A stretch of 64,000 nucleotides of DNA from positions 3,883,001 through 3,947,000 of the forward strand of contig JADJPZ010000004.1 of the NCBI GenBank assembly GCA_016713025.1, given 5' to 3'. The stretch comes from Saprospiraceae bacterium (GTDB lineage Bacteria > Bacteroidota > Bacteroidia > Chitinophagales > Saprospiraceae). Each line of letters opens with the position of its first letter. Position 1 is the stretch's first letter. The position numbers and the translations under genes are program-made. Below are positions 18,521 through 26,616 of this stretch, in pieces. The notes under the pieces are model-generated. The model was not told where the DNA came from. It made no database searches and saw only the letters and a program-made list of their open reading frames with translations.

Positions 18521-18676
18521 TCAAAGTGTATGTTTGATCATATTACAGAATTCAATAAAAAGTCTAAAGGAATTCAGATCTCTTGTTTTTTTTAATCTGT
18601 TAACCAGTTCATCTAAATATGGTTTATCAACTACACCATTCGGGTGGTTTTTTGAGTATCTAATATTTCTTTCTCT
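18521..18676 (-). pseudogene. 3' fragment of the TOPRIM-like gene, cut off by the transposon
   Basis: Read on the minus strand, this segment continues the frame of the gene fragment at 21229-21761 exactly when the 2,552-bp insertion and one copy of the CTTTCTCT duplication are removed. It adds 48 codons after LRER (beginning NIRYSKNHPN and ending CNMIKHTL) and closes with TGA at 18521-18523. In its present state it has no start codon and is not expressed as part of the protein. Confidence 0.88.
18669..18676. repeat. Left copy of the 8-bp target-site duplication (CTTTCTCT)
   Basis: Exact match to 21229-21236 at the far end of the composite element. Eight bases is the duplication length made by IS66-family transposition. 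Confidence 0.88.
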
Positions 18677-18837
18677 GTAACTACTCAGGTATATGCGTTC
18701 AAATCACAAAAATCAGGTCATTTTAAGTCAGACGAAGCTCTTTTTTGAGTGAATAGCAGGGCTATTGACGAAAAAAGCTGAAGTATCACTTAAAATGGGC
18801 ATTTTTTGGTTGAACAGCCATGTACCTGAGTAGTTAC
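18677..18837. mobile_element. 161-bp foldback MITE with IS66-type ends
   Basis: Bounded by GTAACTACTCAGGTAtATG and its complement GTAACTACTCAGGTAcATG. The interior is also self-complementary (for example AGCTnTTTTTTnAGTnAATAGC against its partner around an AGG centre near 18766, and CATTTTAAGT with ACTTAAAATG), so the whole element can fold into one long hairpin. It has no coding capacity and probably moves by the transposase encoded at 19.8-21.2 kb. Confidence 0.85.
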
Positions 18838-18920
18838 AAAAAATTCAATAAGTTAAGTTAGACAAACCTAAATTAATGCAACAAATACAATTCTAAGTAG
18901 GCATACAATAAAATGGGAAG

Positions 18921-19139
18921 TTATTCACAAGCACCTATTCCTACACTAACATGTCTACATGACAAGCCCGTACAACACAGATCTTTAGGGTTTGGGGAAC
19001 TAACGTTACATGGACATCTTATAGTCTGGCATGACCAATGAGGGCAGCCGCTGCCTTCAGAACTACCACTACCGCCTAATATAATCCTCATTTCTTTTCT
19101 CGTCAGTGATTTCTCCAACAACCCAAAACCAACTTTCAT
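18921..19139 (-). CDS. Cysteine-rich peptide precursor with GG-type leader
   Basis: The frame opens at 19193; the ATG at 19139 gives a 72-residue peptide beginning MKVGFGLLEKSLTRKEMRII and then LGG, which matches the Bacteroidota natural-product leader pattern (LTRxEMKxIxGG) cleaved after the double glycine by peptidase-containing ABC transporters. The predicted core of about 49 residues starts SGSSEGSG and has eight cysteines, including one CC pair and one CPC. No modifying enzyme, transporter or immunity gene lies beside it, so it would depend on machinery elsewhere in the genome. It is the only evident cargo gene of the composite transposon. Confidence 0.72.
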   Translation of the reverse strand: MKVGFGLLEKSLTRKEMRIILGGSGSSEGSGCPHWSCQTIRCPCNVSSPNPKDLCCTGLSCRHVSVGIGACE

Positions 19140-19728
19140 TGTTTTTAATTTAAAAACTTCCCCTCTCTTTTCAATCGCCTCCCCACAATACATGGTTCTG
19201 CCGGGTTAGGGTTAATTATCCCGTCTGCTTGTCACATCACCGCTGGCCGGCAGCTTTGTGGAAGGGTACAGAAATCCCTTTTTGTATCGTCTGATCATAA
19301 ATACGATGCAAACATACATGCCACCGACGCCAAAATTTGGCGTCGGACAATTTTTTTCATTTTTATTAAAATATTTTTTCATAAGCTTTATCAATAAAGA
19401 CATTTGTCAAAATAATGTTTTGCCCACTTGTATTTATACCTTCACCTATCCAATATTGTATGGTCGATGCTATGATGTGACCGTATTTTGATTGGATTTT
19501 TGGGTGATATCGCCTTTGTGACAATTTTAGGATTTTTTTTTGGCAAACTCATAAATTTTGTACTCCATGTTTACTCACCCCCGACCCCTCTCTTAAAGGC
19601 CCCTAAAGGGGAGACCAGCACTAATATTGAAAGCAATGGCGTAGGTCGTCTCAAGCGTAGCTTGACAGGCTCTTTAGGGAATGAGGGTAGCGAGGGAATT
19701 TAAGTATTTGTGCAGTTTTTTATACACA
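19140..19728. other. Noncoding cargo region of the transposon
   Basis: Contains the promoter side of the peptide gene, the perfect hairpin at 19324-19346, and a stretch (about 19575-19700) resembling the GACCCCT/CCTAAAGGGGA extragenic repeats common in this phylum. Short reading frames on both strands here show no family features and are not annotated. Confidence 0.5.
19324..19346. terminator. Perfect hairpin with T-tract, probable bidirectional terminator
   Basis: CCGACGCCAAA pairs with its complement TTTGGCGTCGG almost without a loop, followed on the plus strand by ACAATTTTTTT. It could shield the peptide gene from transcription entering from either side of the transposon. Confidence 0.65.
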
Positions 19729-21228
19729 GTAACTACTCAGGTATAAAAGCATAAAAATAAAGTTGTAAAAATACAAAAAGAGTTATAACTTTGTACGACC
19801 AACCTTAAAGTATTGATATAGAACTTGATTTAAAATCAAGAAAATATCGAAAATTTATCTTCCATATTGTTTTAGTTGAGCAGCTTCGCCAAGAATTGGT
19901 CGAGGTAAAAGAAGAATTACGTCTTACCAAAGAAGAATTACGTCTTACCAAAGAAGATAACGAAAAATTAAAGGCAAGGATAATAGAATTGAGTCATAAA
20001 AAGAATAGCTCAAACAGTTCACTTCCTCCTCAACGGATATACAAAGAACAACAAAAAGTCTCAGACAAAAAAGTGGCAAGAAAACAGGAGGCCAAACTGG
20101 TCACGAAGGAACTACATTAGAATTTCACTCTGAACCCGAGGTAATTGATCACATTGACCAGACGTGTCCAGTATGCGGAACAATTTATATCGATGTTCCA
20201 ACATTGAAAGAAAGGCGACAAGTCTTAGACATACCGCCCATTGCCATACAAACATATGAGCATAGGGTGTACGAAAGACGTTGTAGTTGTGGAGCTTGTT
20301 GTGTCAGTTCTTTTCCTGACCATGTAAAGAGTCCGATAAGTTATGGTCGAAACATTGAGACATTATGTGGATACTTTTCAGCCAGACAGTATGTGAGCGT
20401 ATCCAGAATACGAGAGATGTTTGCAGACGTATTCAATCTAAACATCAGCGAAGGAACAATTGTCAATAAAATAAAGTCTTTGGCACAAAGATGTATGCCA
20501 CAGTATGAAGAAATACAAAAAGAGGTACAACAAAGTAGCTGTGTGGGAACAGATGAAACAGGAGGCAAGGTAAACGGTAAGTTGCGATGGTTGTGGGCAT
20601 GGCAAACAAGATTAGTCACCTTTATAGTAGTTTCATCAAATAGAGGCTTTGAAACTATTGAGAAGTACTTTGGCGAAGGATTTGTTAATACTATATTGGT
20701 CCATGATTGCTGGAAGGCACACTTCATCATAGGGGCAAAAGGACGTCAGATATGCCTAAGCCATATACTTAGAGAATTACAATACTTTATTGAAAAGAGA
20801 AATAAATGGGCTTACGAGTTGACTAAATTAATATGGAAAGCCTTGGCTCTAAAAAAAATAATGCTTACAAATGCTGAAGCCAACTATGAAACACAAATCA
20901 ACCAAATTGAAAAAACACTAAACCACATACTGAATAAAGAGATACATTCCAAAGATAAAAAACTACATACTTTACAAAAAAGACTAAACAAACACCAACA
21001 ATATCTACTTACTTTTCTAAAAGTAATGGAAGTACCACCAGACAACAACTTTAGCGAACAAGCCATCAGAAACGTAAAGGTAAAACTCAAGGTTAGCGGT
21101 CAGTTTAGGTCAGACCAAGGTGCTTCATATTATGCAGTCCTAAGATCAGTTATTGATACTGCTATAAAAAGAAATCTAAACGTTCTCCAAGTATTAGCTA
21201 ATGCTTAACTTTGTACCTGAGTAGTTAC
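19729..21228 (+). mobile_element. IS66-family insertion sequence (single-transposase type)
   Basis: A 1,500-bp element with terminal repeats GTAACTACTCAGGTA; GTAA ends are typical of IS66 relatives. Only the large DDE transposase is present; there are no tnpA or tnpB partners, as in the ISBst12 branch. Its right end coincides with the right end of the composite transposon. Confidence 0.87.
19812..21208 (+). pseudogene. IS66-type DDE transposase, interrupted by a frameshift
   Basis: The N-terminal part (to the TAG at 20118-20120) holds a coiled-coil with a duplicated EELRLTK unit. The remaining 334+ residues hold a Zn-ribbon (CPVCG), the DDE catalytic Asp residues in VGTDETGG and LVHDCWKAH, and the Glu in NNFSEQAIRNVKVKLKVSGQF. 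The two parts are in different frames: reading GGQTGHEGTT... in the second frame shows continuity across about 20083-20092, so one A has been lost from an A-run or a -1 slip is used there. No ATG exists in frame; ATT at 19812, GTT or TTG at 19896 could start it. If slippage does not occur the transposase is dead. Confidence 0.8.
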
Positions 21229-21236
21229 CTTTCTCT
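21229..21236. repeat. Right copy of the 8-bp target-site duplication (CTTTCTCT)
   Basis: Directly follows the right inverted end GAGTAGTTAC of the composite transposon and matches 18669-18676 exactly. Confidence 0.88.
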
Positions 21237-21761
21237 TAAATATTCTGTACAATAATCTGCATGAAATTGAGAATGTGTGTTATAATTTTTATAAACACCC
21301 ATTTTTTCAGGATCATTATTTTTGACATTATAAAACCTTATGAATTCAACAAGGTTACTACTTTTAGGATTTGACTTAAAAACTAGCCTGTTTCCTAAAA
21401 ACCAAGTTTCAATACAACGATTTTGAGGAATCACTACTAATTCACAATTTTTTAGTTTAATGGCTTCATTTGCAACAAAATTTGTAACTTCTTGAATTCT
21501 TTCATTTATTGTGGATTCATCAGTATCAAGAATTAATACTAAATAGTTAAAATTTCCTAACTCATTGATTTCTTCAATTGACTTAACTAGATGATTATGA
21601 AGCAATACAGGAAATCCATTTCCATTGAACAGAAAGTAATTCTCATTTTTGGCTTGATAGGCCCATTGAACTTGTGAAAATTTTGGGATTAAAAATGACA
21701 ACCAAGCAGGATAAACCTTTTTCTCGGTTCTTCTACCTTCTACTATGAAATATAAATTCAT
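21229..21761 (-). pseudogene. TOPRIM-like protein, 5' part, truncated by the transposon
   Basis: The gene once encoded 226 residues; the first 178 remain, with the last codon and stop now supplied by the transposon end (stop at 21225-21227). The start MNLYFIVEGRRTEKKVY has the Glu (E8) of a TOPRIM-like fold, and LVLILDTDES supplies the D79-x-D81 pair; this arrangement is that of DUF4276/RloB/AriB-type nuclease partners. The ATG overlaps the stop of the ATPase gene by 4 bp (ATGA), so the two were translationally coupled. The TOPRIM core survives but the C-terminal 48 residues are lost, so activity is doubtful. Confidence 0.82.
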
Positions 21762-22906
21762 ATTTCTGCGCCAGTTTGATATTGCTCGAGTTGAATTAAC
21801 TGCATGAATGCATCATGTTTTGATTTGCCAATATTATATTCATAAGGATTATGTGTCTTTACTACTCCTTTGGTCCTTGTAACTAGTTTCCAATTTGAAA
21901 ATCCAATATTATTTATTATATAAGGGTGGTGGCTAGTTAATATAAATTGGGTTTGCCTTTTCGAAGCCAGAATATCACTAGTTAATTCATTGATACAGTT
22001 TATTCCTAAACTGTTTTCAAATTCGTCAATTAAAAACACACTACCTTCACTGCAAAGATAAATTTCACTTATATGAATTAAGCTTCGAAACATTCCTGAA
22101 GAGATATATTCTTGCTTAATCCATTTTTCAACTCCTCTTTCCTTAATTTGAATAAAAGGATATTCTTTAAAGAAAAAAGGAAGGTCAACCTCATCTTCAT
22201 AATCTAATGGTTCAACTTTAATATCTTCAACTTGTGGAAATATATCAATATACCTGTCACGAATTTGTTGAAAAGTTTTGAATGAATTTTTGTAACTAAG
22301 AAATAATTTTATTCTTATATCTTCAGCACTTTCTCGAATAGATTCAAGTGTTTTGTGTTTTTTTAATAATTTTTGTGTGTCAGAAAATTTAATTCTAAAT
22401 GCCTCTCGAGTTGAATCTGTTTGGTCACTATAAATTATTTTGTTAAATCCATCGAAGGCTGGCTTTATTAAATCCTCTTCTTTTAGCAAATATAAAACAC
22501 TCTGTTGATTCGGTAGCTTTACAGTTGATGACCCGTTAAAAATTATTGACTCTTTATCTCTGCTTACTACTATTTTGCTATTGACTTTAAGTTGTTCGTT
22601 GATTATTGAAGGTTTATTTCTTTTTATATCATCATCTTCATCATCCGAAAAGTCTAAATCTCCTTTGTTCTCAAACTCACCCTCCCACTCGTATGTTTTA
22701 CCATCCAATGTCACAAAGTTTATATCCCATTTTATACCACTTATTGACTTTCCATCAGCAACCGACTTTAATCTCATTATTGACTTAAGGATTTGGGTCT
22801 TCCCTACACCTGATGCTCCAACTAATAAAGTAAGTTTATCGAAATCAGCTTGCTCAAGGCTCCACTTTAATGCCTTATCCTTATATGATAAGCTTAAAAT
22901 TTTCAT
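21758..22906 (-). CDS. ABC/SMC-like AAA ATPase of a two-gene defence-type module
   Basis: The ATG at 22906 gives MKILSLSYKDKALKWSL, a normal start for AAA_15/AAA_21 proteins; an earlier ATG at 22933 adds nine residues. Walker A is GASGVGKT (about residues 30-37), a signature-like ISSGMFRSL lies mid-protein, Walker B is VFLIDEFENS (Asp-Glu about 294-295) and the H-loop is LTSHHPYII. An acidic insert (DFSDDEDDD) sits near residue 95. Such ATPases sense or load the TOPRIM partner in PARIS, OLD-like and RloAB-type systems; membership in a known system is not proven. The gene itself looks intact, although its partner is broken. Confidence 0.82.
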   Translation of the reverse strand: MKILSLSYKDKALKWSLEQADFDKLTLLVGASGVGKTQILKSIMRLKSVADGKSISGIKWDINFVTLDGKTYEWEGEFENKGDLDFSDDEDDDIKRNKPSIINEQLKVNSKIVVSRDKESIIFNGSSTVKLPNQQSVLYLLKEEDLIKPAFDGFNKIIYSDQTDSTREAFRIKFSDTQKLLKKHKTLESIRESAEDIRIKLFLSYKNSFKTFQQIRDRYIDIFPQVEDIKVEPLDYEDEVDLPFFFKEYPFIQIKERGVEKWIKQEYISSGMFRSLIHISEIYLCSEGSVFLIDEFENSLGINCINELTSDILASKRQTQFILTSHHPYIINNIGFSNWKLVTRTKGVVKTHNPYEYNIGKSKHDAFMQLIQLEQYQTGAEI

Positions 22907-23016
22907 TTGTATATTTTTCTGCAAAGATAGCAATTTTACGAAATACTTGATTTCTTTTTAATGATTGAAGCTCGCCTAAATTATTAACAAATCTAAAGTC
23001 ATTTTATTACTATTTC

Positions 23017-23067
23017 ATCGATCTAAAACAACAACAAACCCACCTGCCAACCGATCCACATTTTGTG
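23017..23067. repeat. Right 51-bp direct repeat spanning the 3' end of the STN gene
   Basis: Counterpart of 18375-18425 (47 of 51 identical). It includes the STN gene stop codon plus six bases beyond it (ATCGAT). It marks the right border of the ATPase/TOPRIM island, whose size without the later transposon is about 2.0 kb. Confidence 0.8.
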
Positions 23068-24840
23068 TTTGTAAGATCCGCTATCACCATCGTAAACAGA
23101 ATTTTTGACAAGAGATGCAACTTGCCCATGGATGGCAGAAGTTGGATCATACCAGAAATGATTGAGTGTGATGCCCGTTCTGATACCTATTTTTTTGAAA
23201 GGTTGCCAGGATAGACCCAACATCAGTTGGTTGTACATATTGAAATTCCATTTTGTAAAATTATCTACATCATGAGTATTTCTTACCGTCGCATCTGCCT
23301 CAAAATTTATCTTTTTGCTGACTGGCAGAGAAGTGGCAATGCCCATACCTGCTTGTACAAACCTGTGGTCTTTGTCTTTGGCATTGAATCCTCCAAAATA
23401 GTGCATATGCAGCGGTGCCCAACCAGAACGATAACCCAAATTTATGGTGCCCAGTTCGTTGGTAGATAATTCTAATTTGTGATAGCCATTTTTCACATAA
23501 TTGATCAAACCTATTGAAAGTCCTTTTTTGACAAAATTGGCACGATTGAATACACCTATTTGTAAACCTGTGAGTGTGTCGCACGTATTGACCAACCCAG
23601 AAATTTGTACACCTTTGATATTGGCAGCATGATTGTAAAGTCCTGCTATCTGTAGGAAAGTGGTGGCGCTGTCTACCGTATTTAGCAGTCCGCTGATCTG
23701 ACCACCTTTGACTTTTACTGCCCTATTGTATAATCCACCGATCTGAAGTCCACGAATTGTATGCGTTTTCTGATAGACGCCTGAGATCTGGATTCCATCC
23801 GTAATACTGTCATTATTGTTGATGACACCTGCTATTTGGATACCCTTTACATTGCCTTTGACAGTATTGAGGACACCGCTGATCTGAGTACCGGTCACAT
23901 TTTCTGACACGGCATTGACTACACCGGCAATTTGTACACCGTACACATCTCCGTCGTCGTAATTGTACACACCGCCTAACTCTACACCATGGAGACCTTT
24001 GGAATGTCCACCAATAATGTTGAGCGAAATAGTGTTTCTCGTATGAAAAGAAAGTAATTTATTGGTACTGATAGGCGGTAGAAGTGATAAGGAAAAACTG
24101 TTGAGTATCGTATCATTGATATTGATCAAACTAATATTTTTCTTTCTCTGTTTCTCCCAGAAACTCTCATTGTAAGTACTTTTTTTTACCATAGGGGTTT
24201 CAGGTATTCTGTCATTATATAAAGAGCCTATCAAAACTTCTTTTTTAGTCAATGAATCAAACTCAGAGATTCTGACTCTCGGAAAAGACCTTAATTTAAT
24301 ATTCAGAGATTGACTTTCTGAACCGACTATGACTAAGGAAGTGTCCACATAGTTGGCTTTCGCTACATTGATCCTGATCTGTTTGATATTGTTTGGCAGG
24401 CTGAAAGCAAACTTTCCCCGACTATCAGAATTGACGAGTATTTTATGTTTTTTTACGAAAACACTGGCGTCACTGATGGGTTCATCAGATTGTGGGTTGA
24501 TGATCGTTCCGCTGATGCTCAATAATTGATTTCGTTCCTGAACTGAAGATTTGATGATGAGGTATTTTTCTTTTATGACGATTGTAATATTGAGTTCACT
24601 TTCCAGGACAGGAATGACATTTCTAAGTGTCATTTTAGTGACCTGAATACTCATTTTGCGGTCATCATCAAACTCACTGAACGAAAATATAGCACCTGTC
24701 TGCCGTTCAATATCTTTGAAAACAGCTCTTGCAGATTTATTTACATGATTTAATGTTAACTCTGTGTTGAGTATGGTTTGACCGGATACTACGTTCATCC
24801 ATGTCAATGCCCAGATAGTGATGAAAGTTCTTATTGACAT
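23023..24840 (-). CDS. STN-domain protein with LA_2272-type surface repeats
   Basis: The 605-residue product has a signal peptide (1-20), an STN domain (about 25-95, LTLNHVNKSARAVFKDIERQTGAIFSF), a carboxypeptidase-like beta sandwich (about 108-185) and then a long run of GxQIxGxxN repeats (about 285-430; GVQIAGVVN, GTQISGVLN, GIQIAGVIN, GLQIGGLYN, and so on), followed by a probable beta-barrel C terminus ending WIGWQVGLLLF with aromatic last residue as in outer-membrane proteins. STN domains usually sit on TonB receptors and touch FecR; here the STN is joined to a repeat barrel. It overlaps the FecR gene by 10 bp. Confidence 0.83.
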   Translation of the reverse strand: MSIRTFITIWALTWMNVVSGQTILNTELTLNHVNKSARAVFKDIERQTGAIFSFSEFDDDRKMSIQVTKMTLRNVIPVLESELNITIVIKEKYLIIKSSVQERNQLLSISGTIINPQSDEPISDASVFVKKHKILVNSDSRGKFAFSLPNNIKQIRINVAKANYVDTSLVIVGSESQSLNIKLRSFPRVRISEFDSLTKKEVLIGSLYNDRIPETPMVKKSTYNESFWEKQRKKNISLININDTILNSFSLSLLPPISTNKLLSFHTRNTISLNIIGGHSKGLHGVELGGVYNYDDGDVYGVQIAGVVNAVSENVTGTQISGVLNTVKGNVKGIQIAGVINNNDSITDGIQISGVYQKTHTIRGLQIGGLYNRAVKVKGGQISGLLNTVDSATTFLQIAGLYNHAANIKGVQISGLVNTCDTLTGLQIGVFNRANFVKKGLSIGLINYVKNGYHKLELSTNELGTINLGYRSGWAPLHMHYFGGFNAKDKDHRFVQAGMGIATSLPVSKKINFEADATVRNTHDVDNFTKWNFNMYNQLMLGLSWQPFKKIGIRTGITLNHFWYDPTSAIHGQVASLVKNSVYDGDSGSYKHKMWIGWQVGLLLF

Positions 24841-25772
24841 GGTTTTCCTTCGATTATATATTGATGGTTCTGATATTGATACTTAAATCCTAAAGTCTCC
24901 GTGATGATGGTGATAATGGTCGCTACTTCTTCATCAAAAAATTGTGTAGTAAACTTACAATCACCAATACTTTCCGGCACCAACCGGACGTCAATATCGT
25001 AGGCTTCTTCCAATAGAGTCACGGCATCTGCCAATCTGGTATCTTTGAAATCAAATTTGACTGTTTTACTGTCTATGTCTGTGATGATTTTCTTTTGTGA
25101 TCTGATGTACCATGCTTTTTCACCTGCTTTTATGATGATTTCGCTGCCATGGTCGTCATACAGTCGCACGATACCTTCATTGACGACTACATAAACGGTA
25201 TCAGAATCTGGCTCGCTTTCGACACTAAAAATAGTACCAAGGTCTTCGATAAATACACCTTGTGATTCTATAATGAAAGGCATTTTTTCATCGTGAATAA
25301 CAGAAAAATCAGCCTTCCCTGTGAGTGATAACTTTCGATTCGATACACCATAATCCTTGTCGAGGATAATCATGCTATTTATTCCCAGTGTCACAGCACT
25401 GTTGTCTTTAAGTTTTTGATGTACAGGCTTATCTGAAGCGTAGATTTCGGAAACGTGATTTTCTTTCTGATTTATTAAAAATATCACTGCCACCATACCT
25501 ACTAAAAAAATTGCTGCAACACCATATGCCCAGTTAAAACTTTTGACTGGCGGAGAGATATTTTTATGGATTTTATCCCATGCTTTTTGATGATCCGGTA
25601 TAGCTTTTTCTCTCTTGGAAACCAGTAGAAACGTCTGCTCCATATTGTCAAAATATGCTCGATTTTGTGGAGATGTGGTCAACCATTCTTCTATACTTAT
25701 GGCTTCTTCGGGACTTGCTTCACCACAAAGGTATTTGGTGATGATATCATCATTTATATTTATATTGTTCAT
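24831..25772 (-). CDS. FecR-family anti-sigma factor
   Basis: The 313-residue inner-membrane protein has an N-terminal cytoplasmic domain with the LCGEASPEEAISIEEWL motif (about 13-30), one membrane helix (about 80-100, YGVAAIFLVGMVAVIFLI), a FecR periplasmic domain (about 105-215) and a C-terminal STN-like DUF4974 domain (FKDTRLADAVTLLEEAYDIDV). It would hold the ECF sigma factor until an outer-membrane partner signals. Its start and the sigma stop share one base (TGATG), so expression is coupled. Confidence 0.93.
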   Translation of the reverse strand: MNNININDDIITKYLCGEASPEEAISIEEWLTTSPQNRAYFDNMEQTFLLVSKREKAIPDHQKAWDKIHKNISPPVKSFNWAYGVAAIFLVGMVAVIFLINQKENHVSEIYASDKPVHQKLKDNSAVTLGINSMIILDKDYGVSNRKLSLTGKADFSVIHDEKMPFIIESQGVFIEDLGTIFSVESEPDSDTVYVVVNEGIVRLYDDHGSEIIIKAGEKAWYIRSQKKIITDIDSKTVKFDFKDTRLADAVTLLEEAYDIDVRLVPESIGDCKFTTQFFDEEVATIITIITETLGFKYQYQNHQYIIEGKPCQ

Positions 25773-26338
25773 CAGAAGAAAATTAAAAGGTTAAAAATAA
25801 TGACCTGTAGGTAATCAGAAAGGTGGATTCTCAGGTTTTTTAATGCTTTACCCATTTGGTTTTCAATAGTCTTAATCGAGAGTTTCATATGGTCAGCTAT
25901 CTCCTGATACCGCATGCCTTCATAGCGACTCAGTGTAAATATCTTTCTGCACTGATCGGGCAATGCATCAATTGCTTCATTGATTTTTTCAGTGACTTCC
26001 TGCAAAATAGCAGGGTCGCTATCTGACGTATTTGCATCCTGTGAAGATACTGAAGCAATATATTTTTGAGATACTTTTTCTCTTTTGATCCTGTTCATAC
26101 ACTTGAAATACACACTTTTATACAAAAAGGCCTGTATCGATGTGTGGATGACCAATTTATGTTTGTCCTGCCAAAAATCCATAAACACGGACTGTACAAT
26201 GTCTTCTGCATCCGACTGATTTTGTACCATAGTCATGCAGTATCTGAACATTCCATCATAATGGTCAGAAAAAATTTGCTCAAAAAGGGCTTTGTCTTCG
26301 ACCCTTAGATGCTTTATTTGGGGAATAATATCACTCAT
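25772..26338 (-). CDS. ECF RNA polymerase sigma-70 factor (FecI-like)
   Basis: The frame is open to 26599, but the extra 87 residues contain a palindromic repeat (PACRKGRGG) and no conserved sequence; the ATG at 26338, giving MSDIIPQIKHLRVEDKALFEQIF, is the normal ECF start. Region 2 reads YCMTMVQNQSDAEDIVQSVFMDFW and region 4 LPDQCRKIFTLSRYEGMRYQEIADHMKLSIKTIENQMGKALKNLR. It heads a sigma/FecR/STN cascade that controls surface functions, probably including the TonB receptor upstream. Confidence 0.92.
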   Translation of the reverse strand: MSDIIPQIKHLRVEDKALFEQIFSDHYDGMFRYCMTMVQNQSDAEDIVQSVFMDFWQDKHKLVIHTSIQAFLYKSVYFKCMNRIKREKVSQKYIASVSSQDANTSDSDPAILQEVTEKINEAIDALPDQCRKIFTLSRYEGMRYQEIADHMKLSIKTIENQMGKALKNLRIHLSDYLQVIIFNLLIFF

Positions 26339-26494
26339 GTCACTTGTCTTAACGTTGGTTTTTGCTATTAAGTTGAAATCTTTTGAACTTAGGTAGGTTG
26401 AATAATCTTCACATACAAAATTATCACTTAAACTGTGAATGATTGAATGGCAAACGGTCAAATCCTCTGGCTTATTTACCCAACCCATCCCTCC

Positions 26495-26515
26495 CCTGCC
26501 TTTCCGGCAGGCAGG
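26495..26515. repeat. Palindromic CCTGCC...GGCAGG element
   Basis: CCTGCC and GGCAGG separated by five bases, with a further CAGG, just upstream of the sigma factor gene. Related palindromes lie at 49949-49969 (inside the kinase gene) and in the MITE at 56.9 kb. Confidence 0.55.
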
Positions 26516-26616
26516 CTTAAAATGGAGGGAGTACACTCGTTCTTTGATTTTTAATACTTTCATTATAAATGTCGGAAATTTTTCAGCCTGTTTATTCAAT
26601 CGGTTTTTTATCGTAC

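Larger units (their letters stand above)
18677..21228. mobile_element. Composite IS66-type transposon carrying a peptide gene
   Basis: The 2,552-bp unit begins with GTAACTACTCAGGTA and ends with its reverse complement, and is flanked by an exact 8-bp duplication. Inside, the same end sequence recurs at 18823-18837 and 19729-19743, dividing it into a 161-bp foldback element, a central cargo region of about 890 bp, and a 1,500-bp IS66-type insertion sequence. The inner ends show no matching duplication (AAAAAATT against TATACACA), so the whole block, rather than two separate insertions, entered this site. Confidence 0.88.

Noticed and set aside
18601..18680. A separate small gene on the plus strand at 18492-18680
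   Set aside because: The minus-strand frame here is the missing 3' end of the TOPRIM gene, proven by the 8-bp duplication and frame continuity.
19488..19703. 71-codon frame in the transposon cargo region
   Set aside because: Starts with TTG, has no family features, and much of it is an extragenic repeat of the GACCCCT/AAAGGGGA type.
26339..26599. N-terminal extension of the ECF sigma factor
   Set aside because: The extra residues include a palindromic repeat and lack conservation; the ATG at 26338 gives the normal length.
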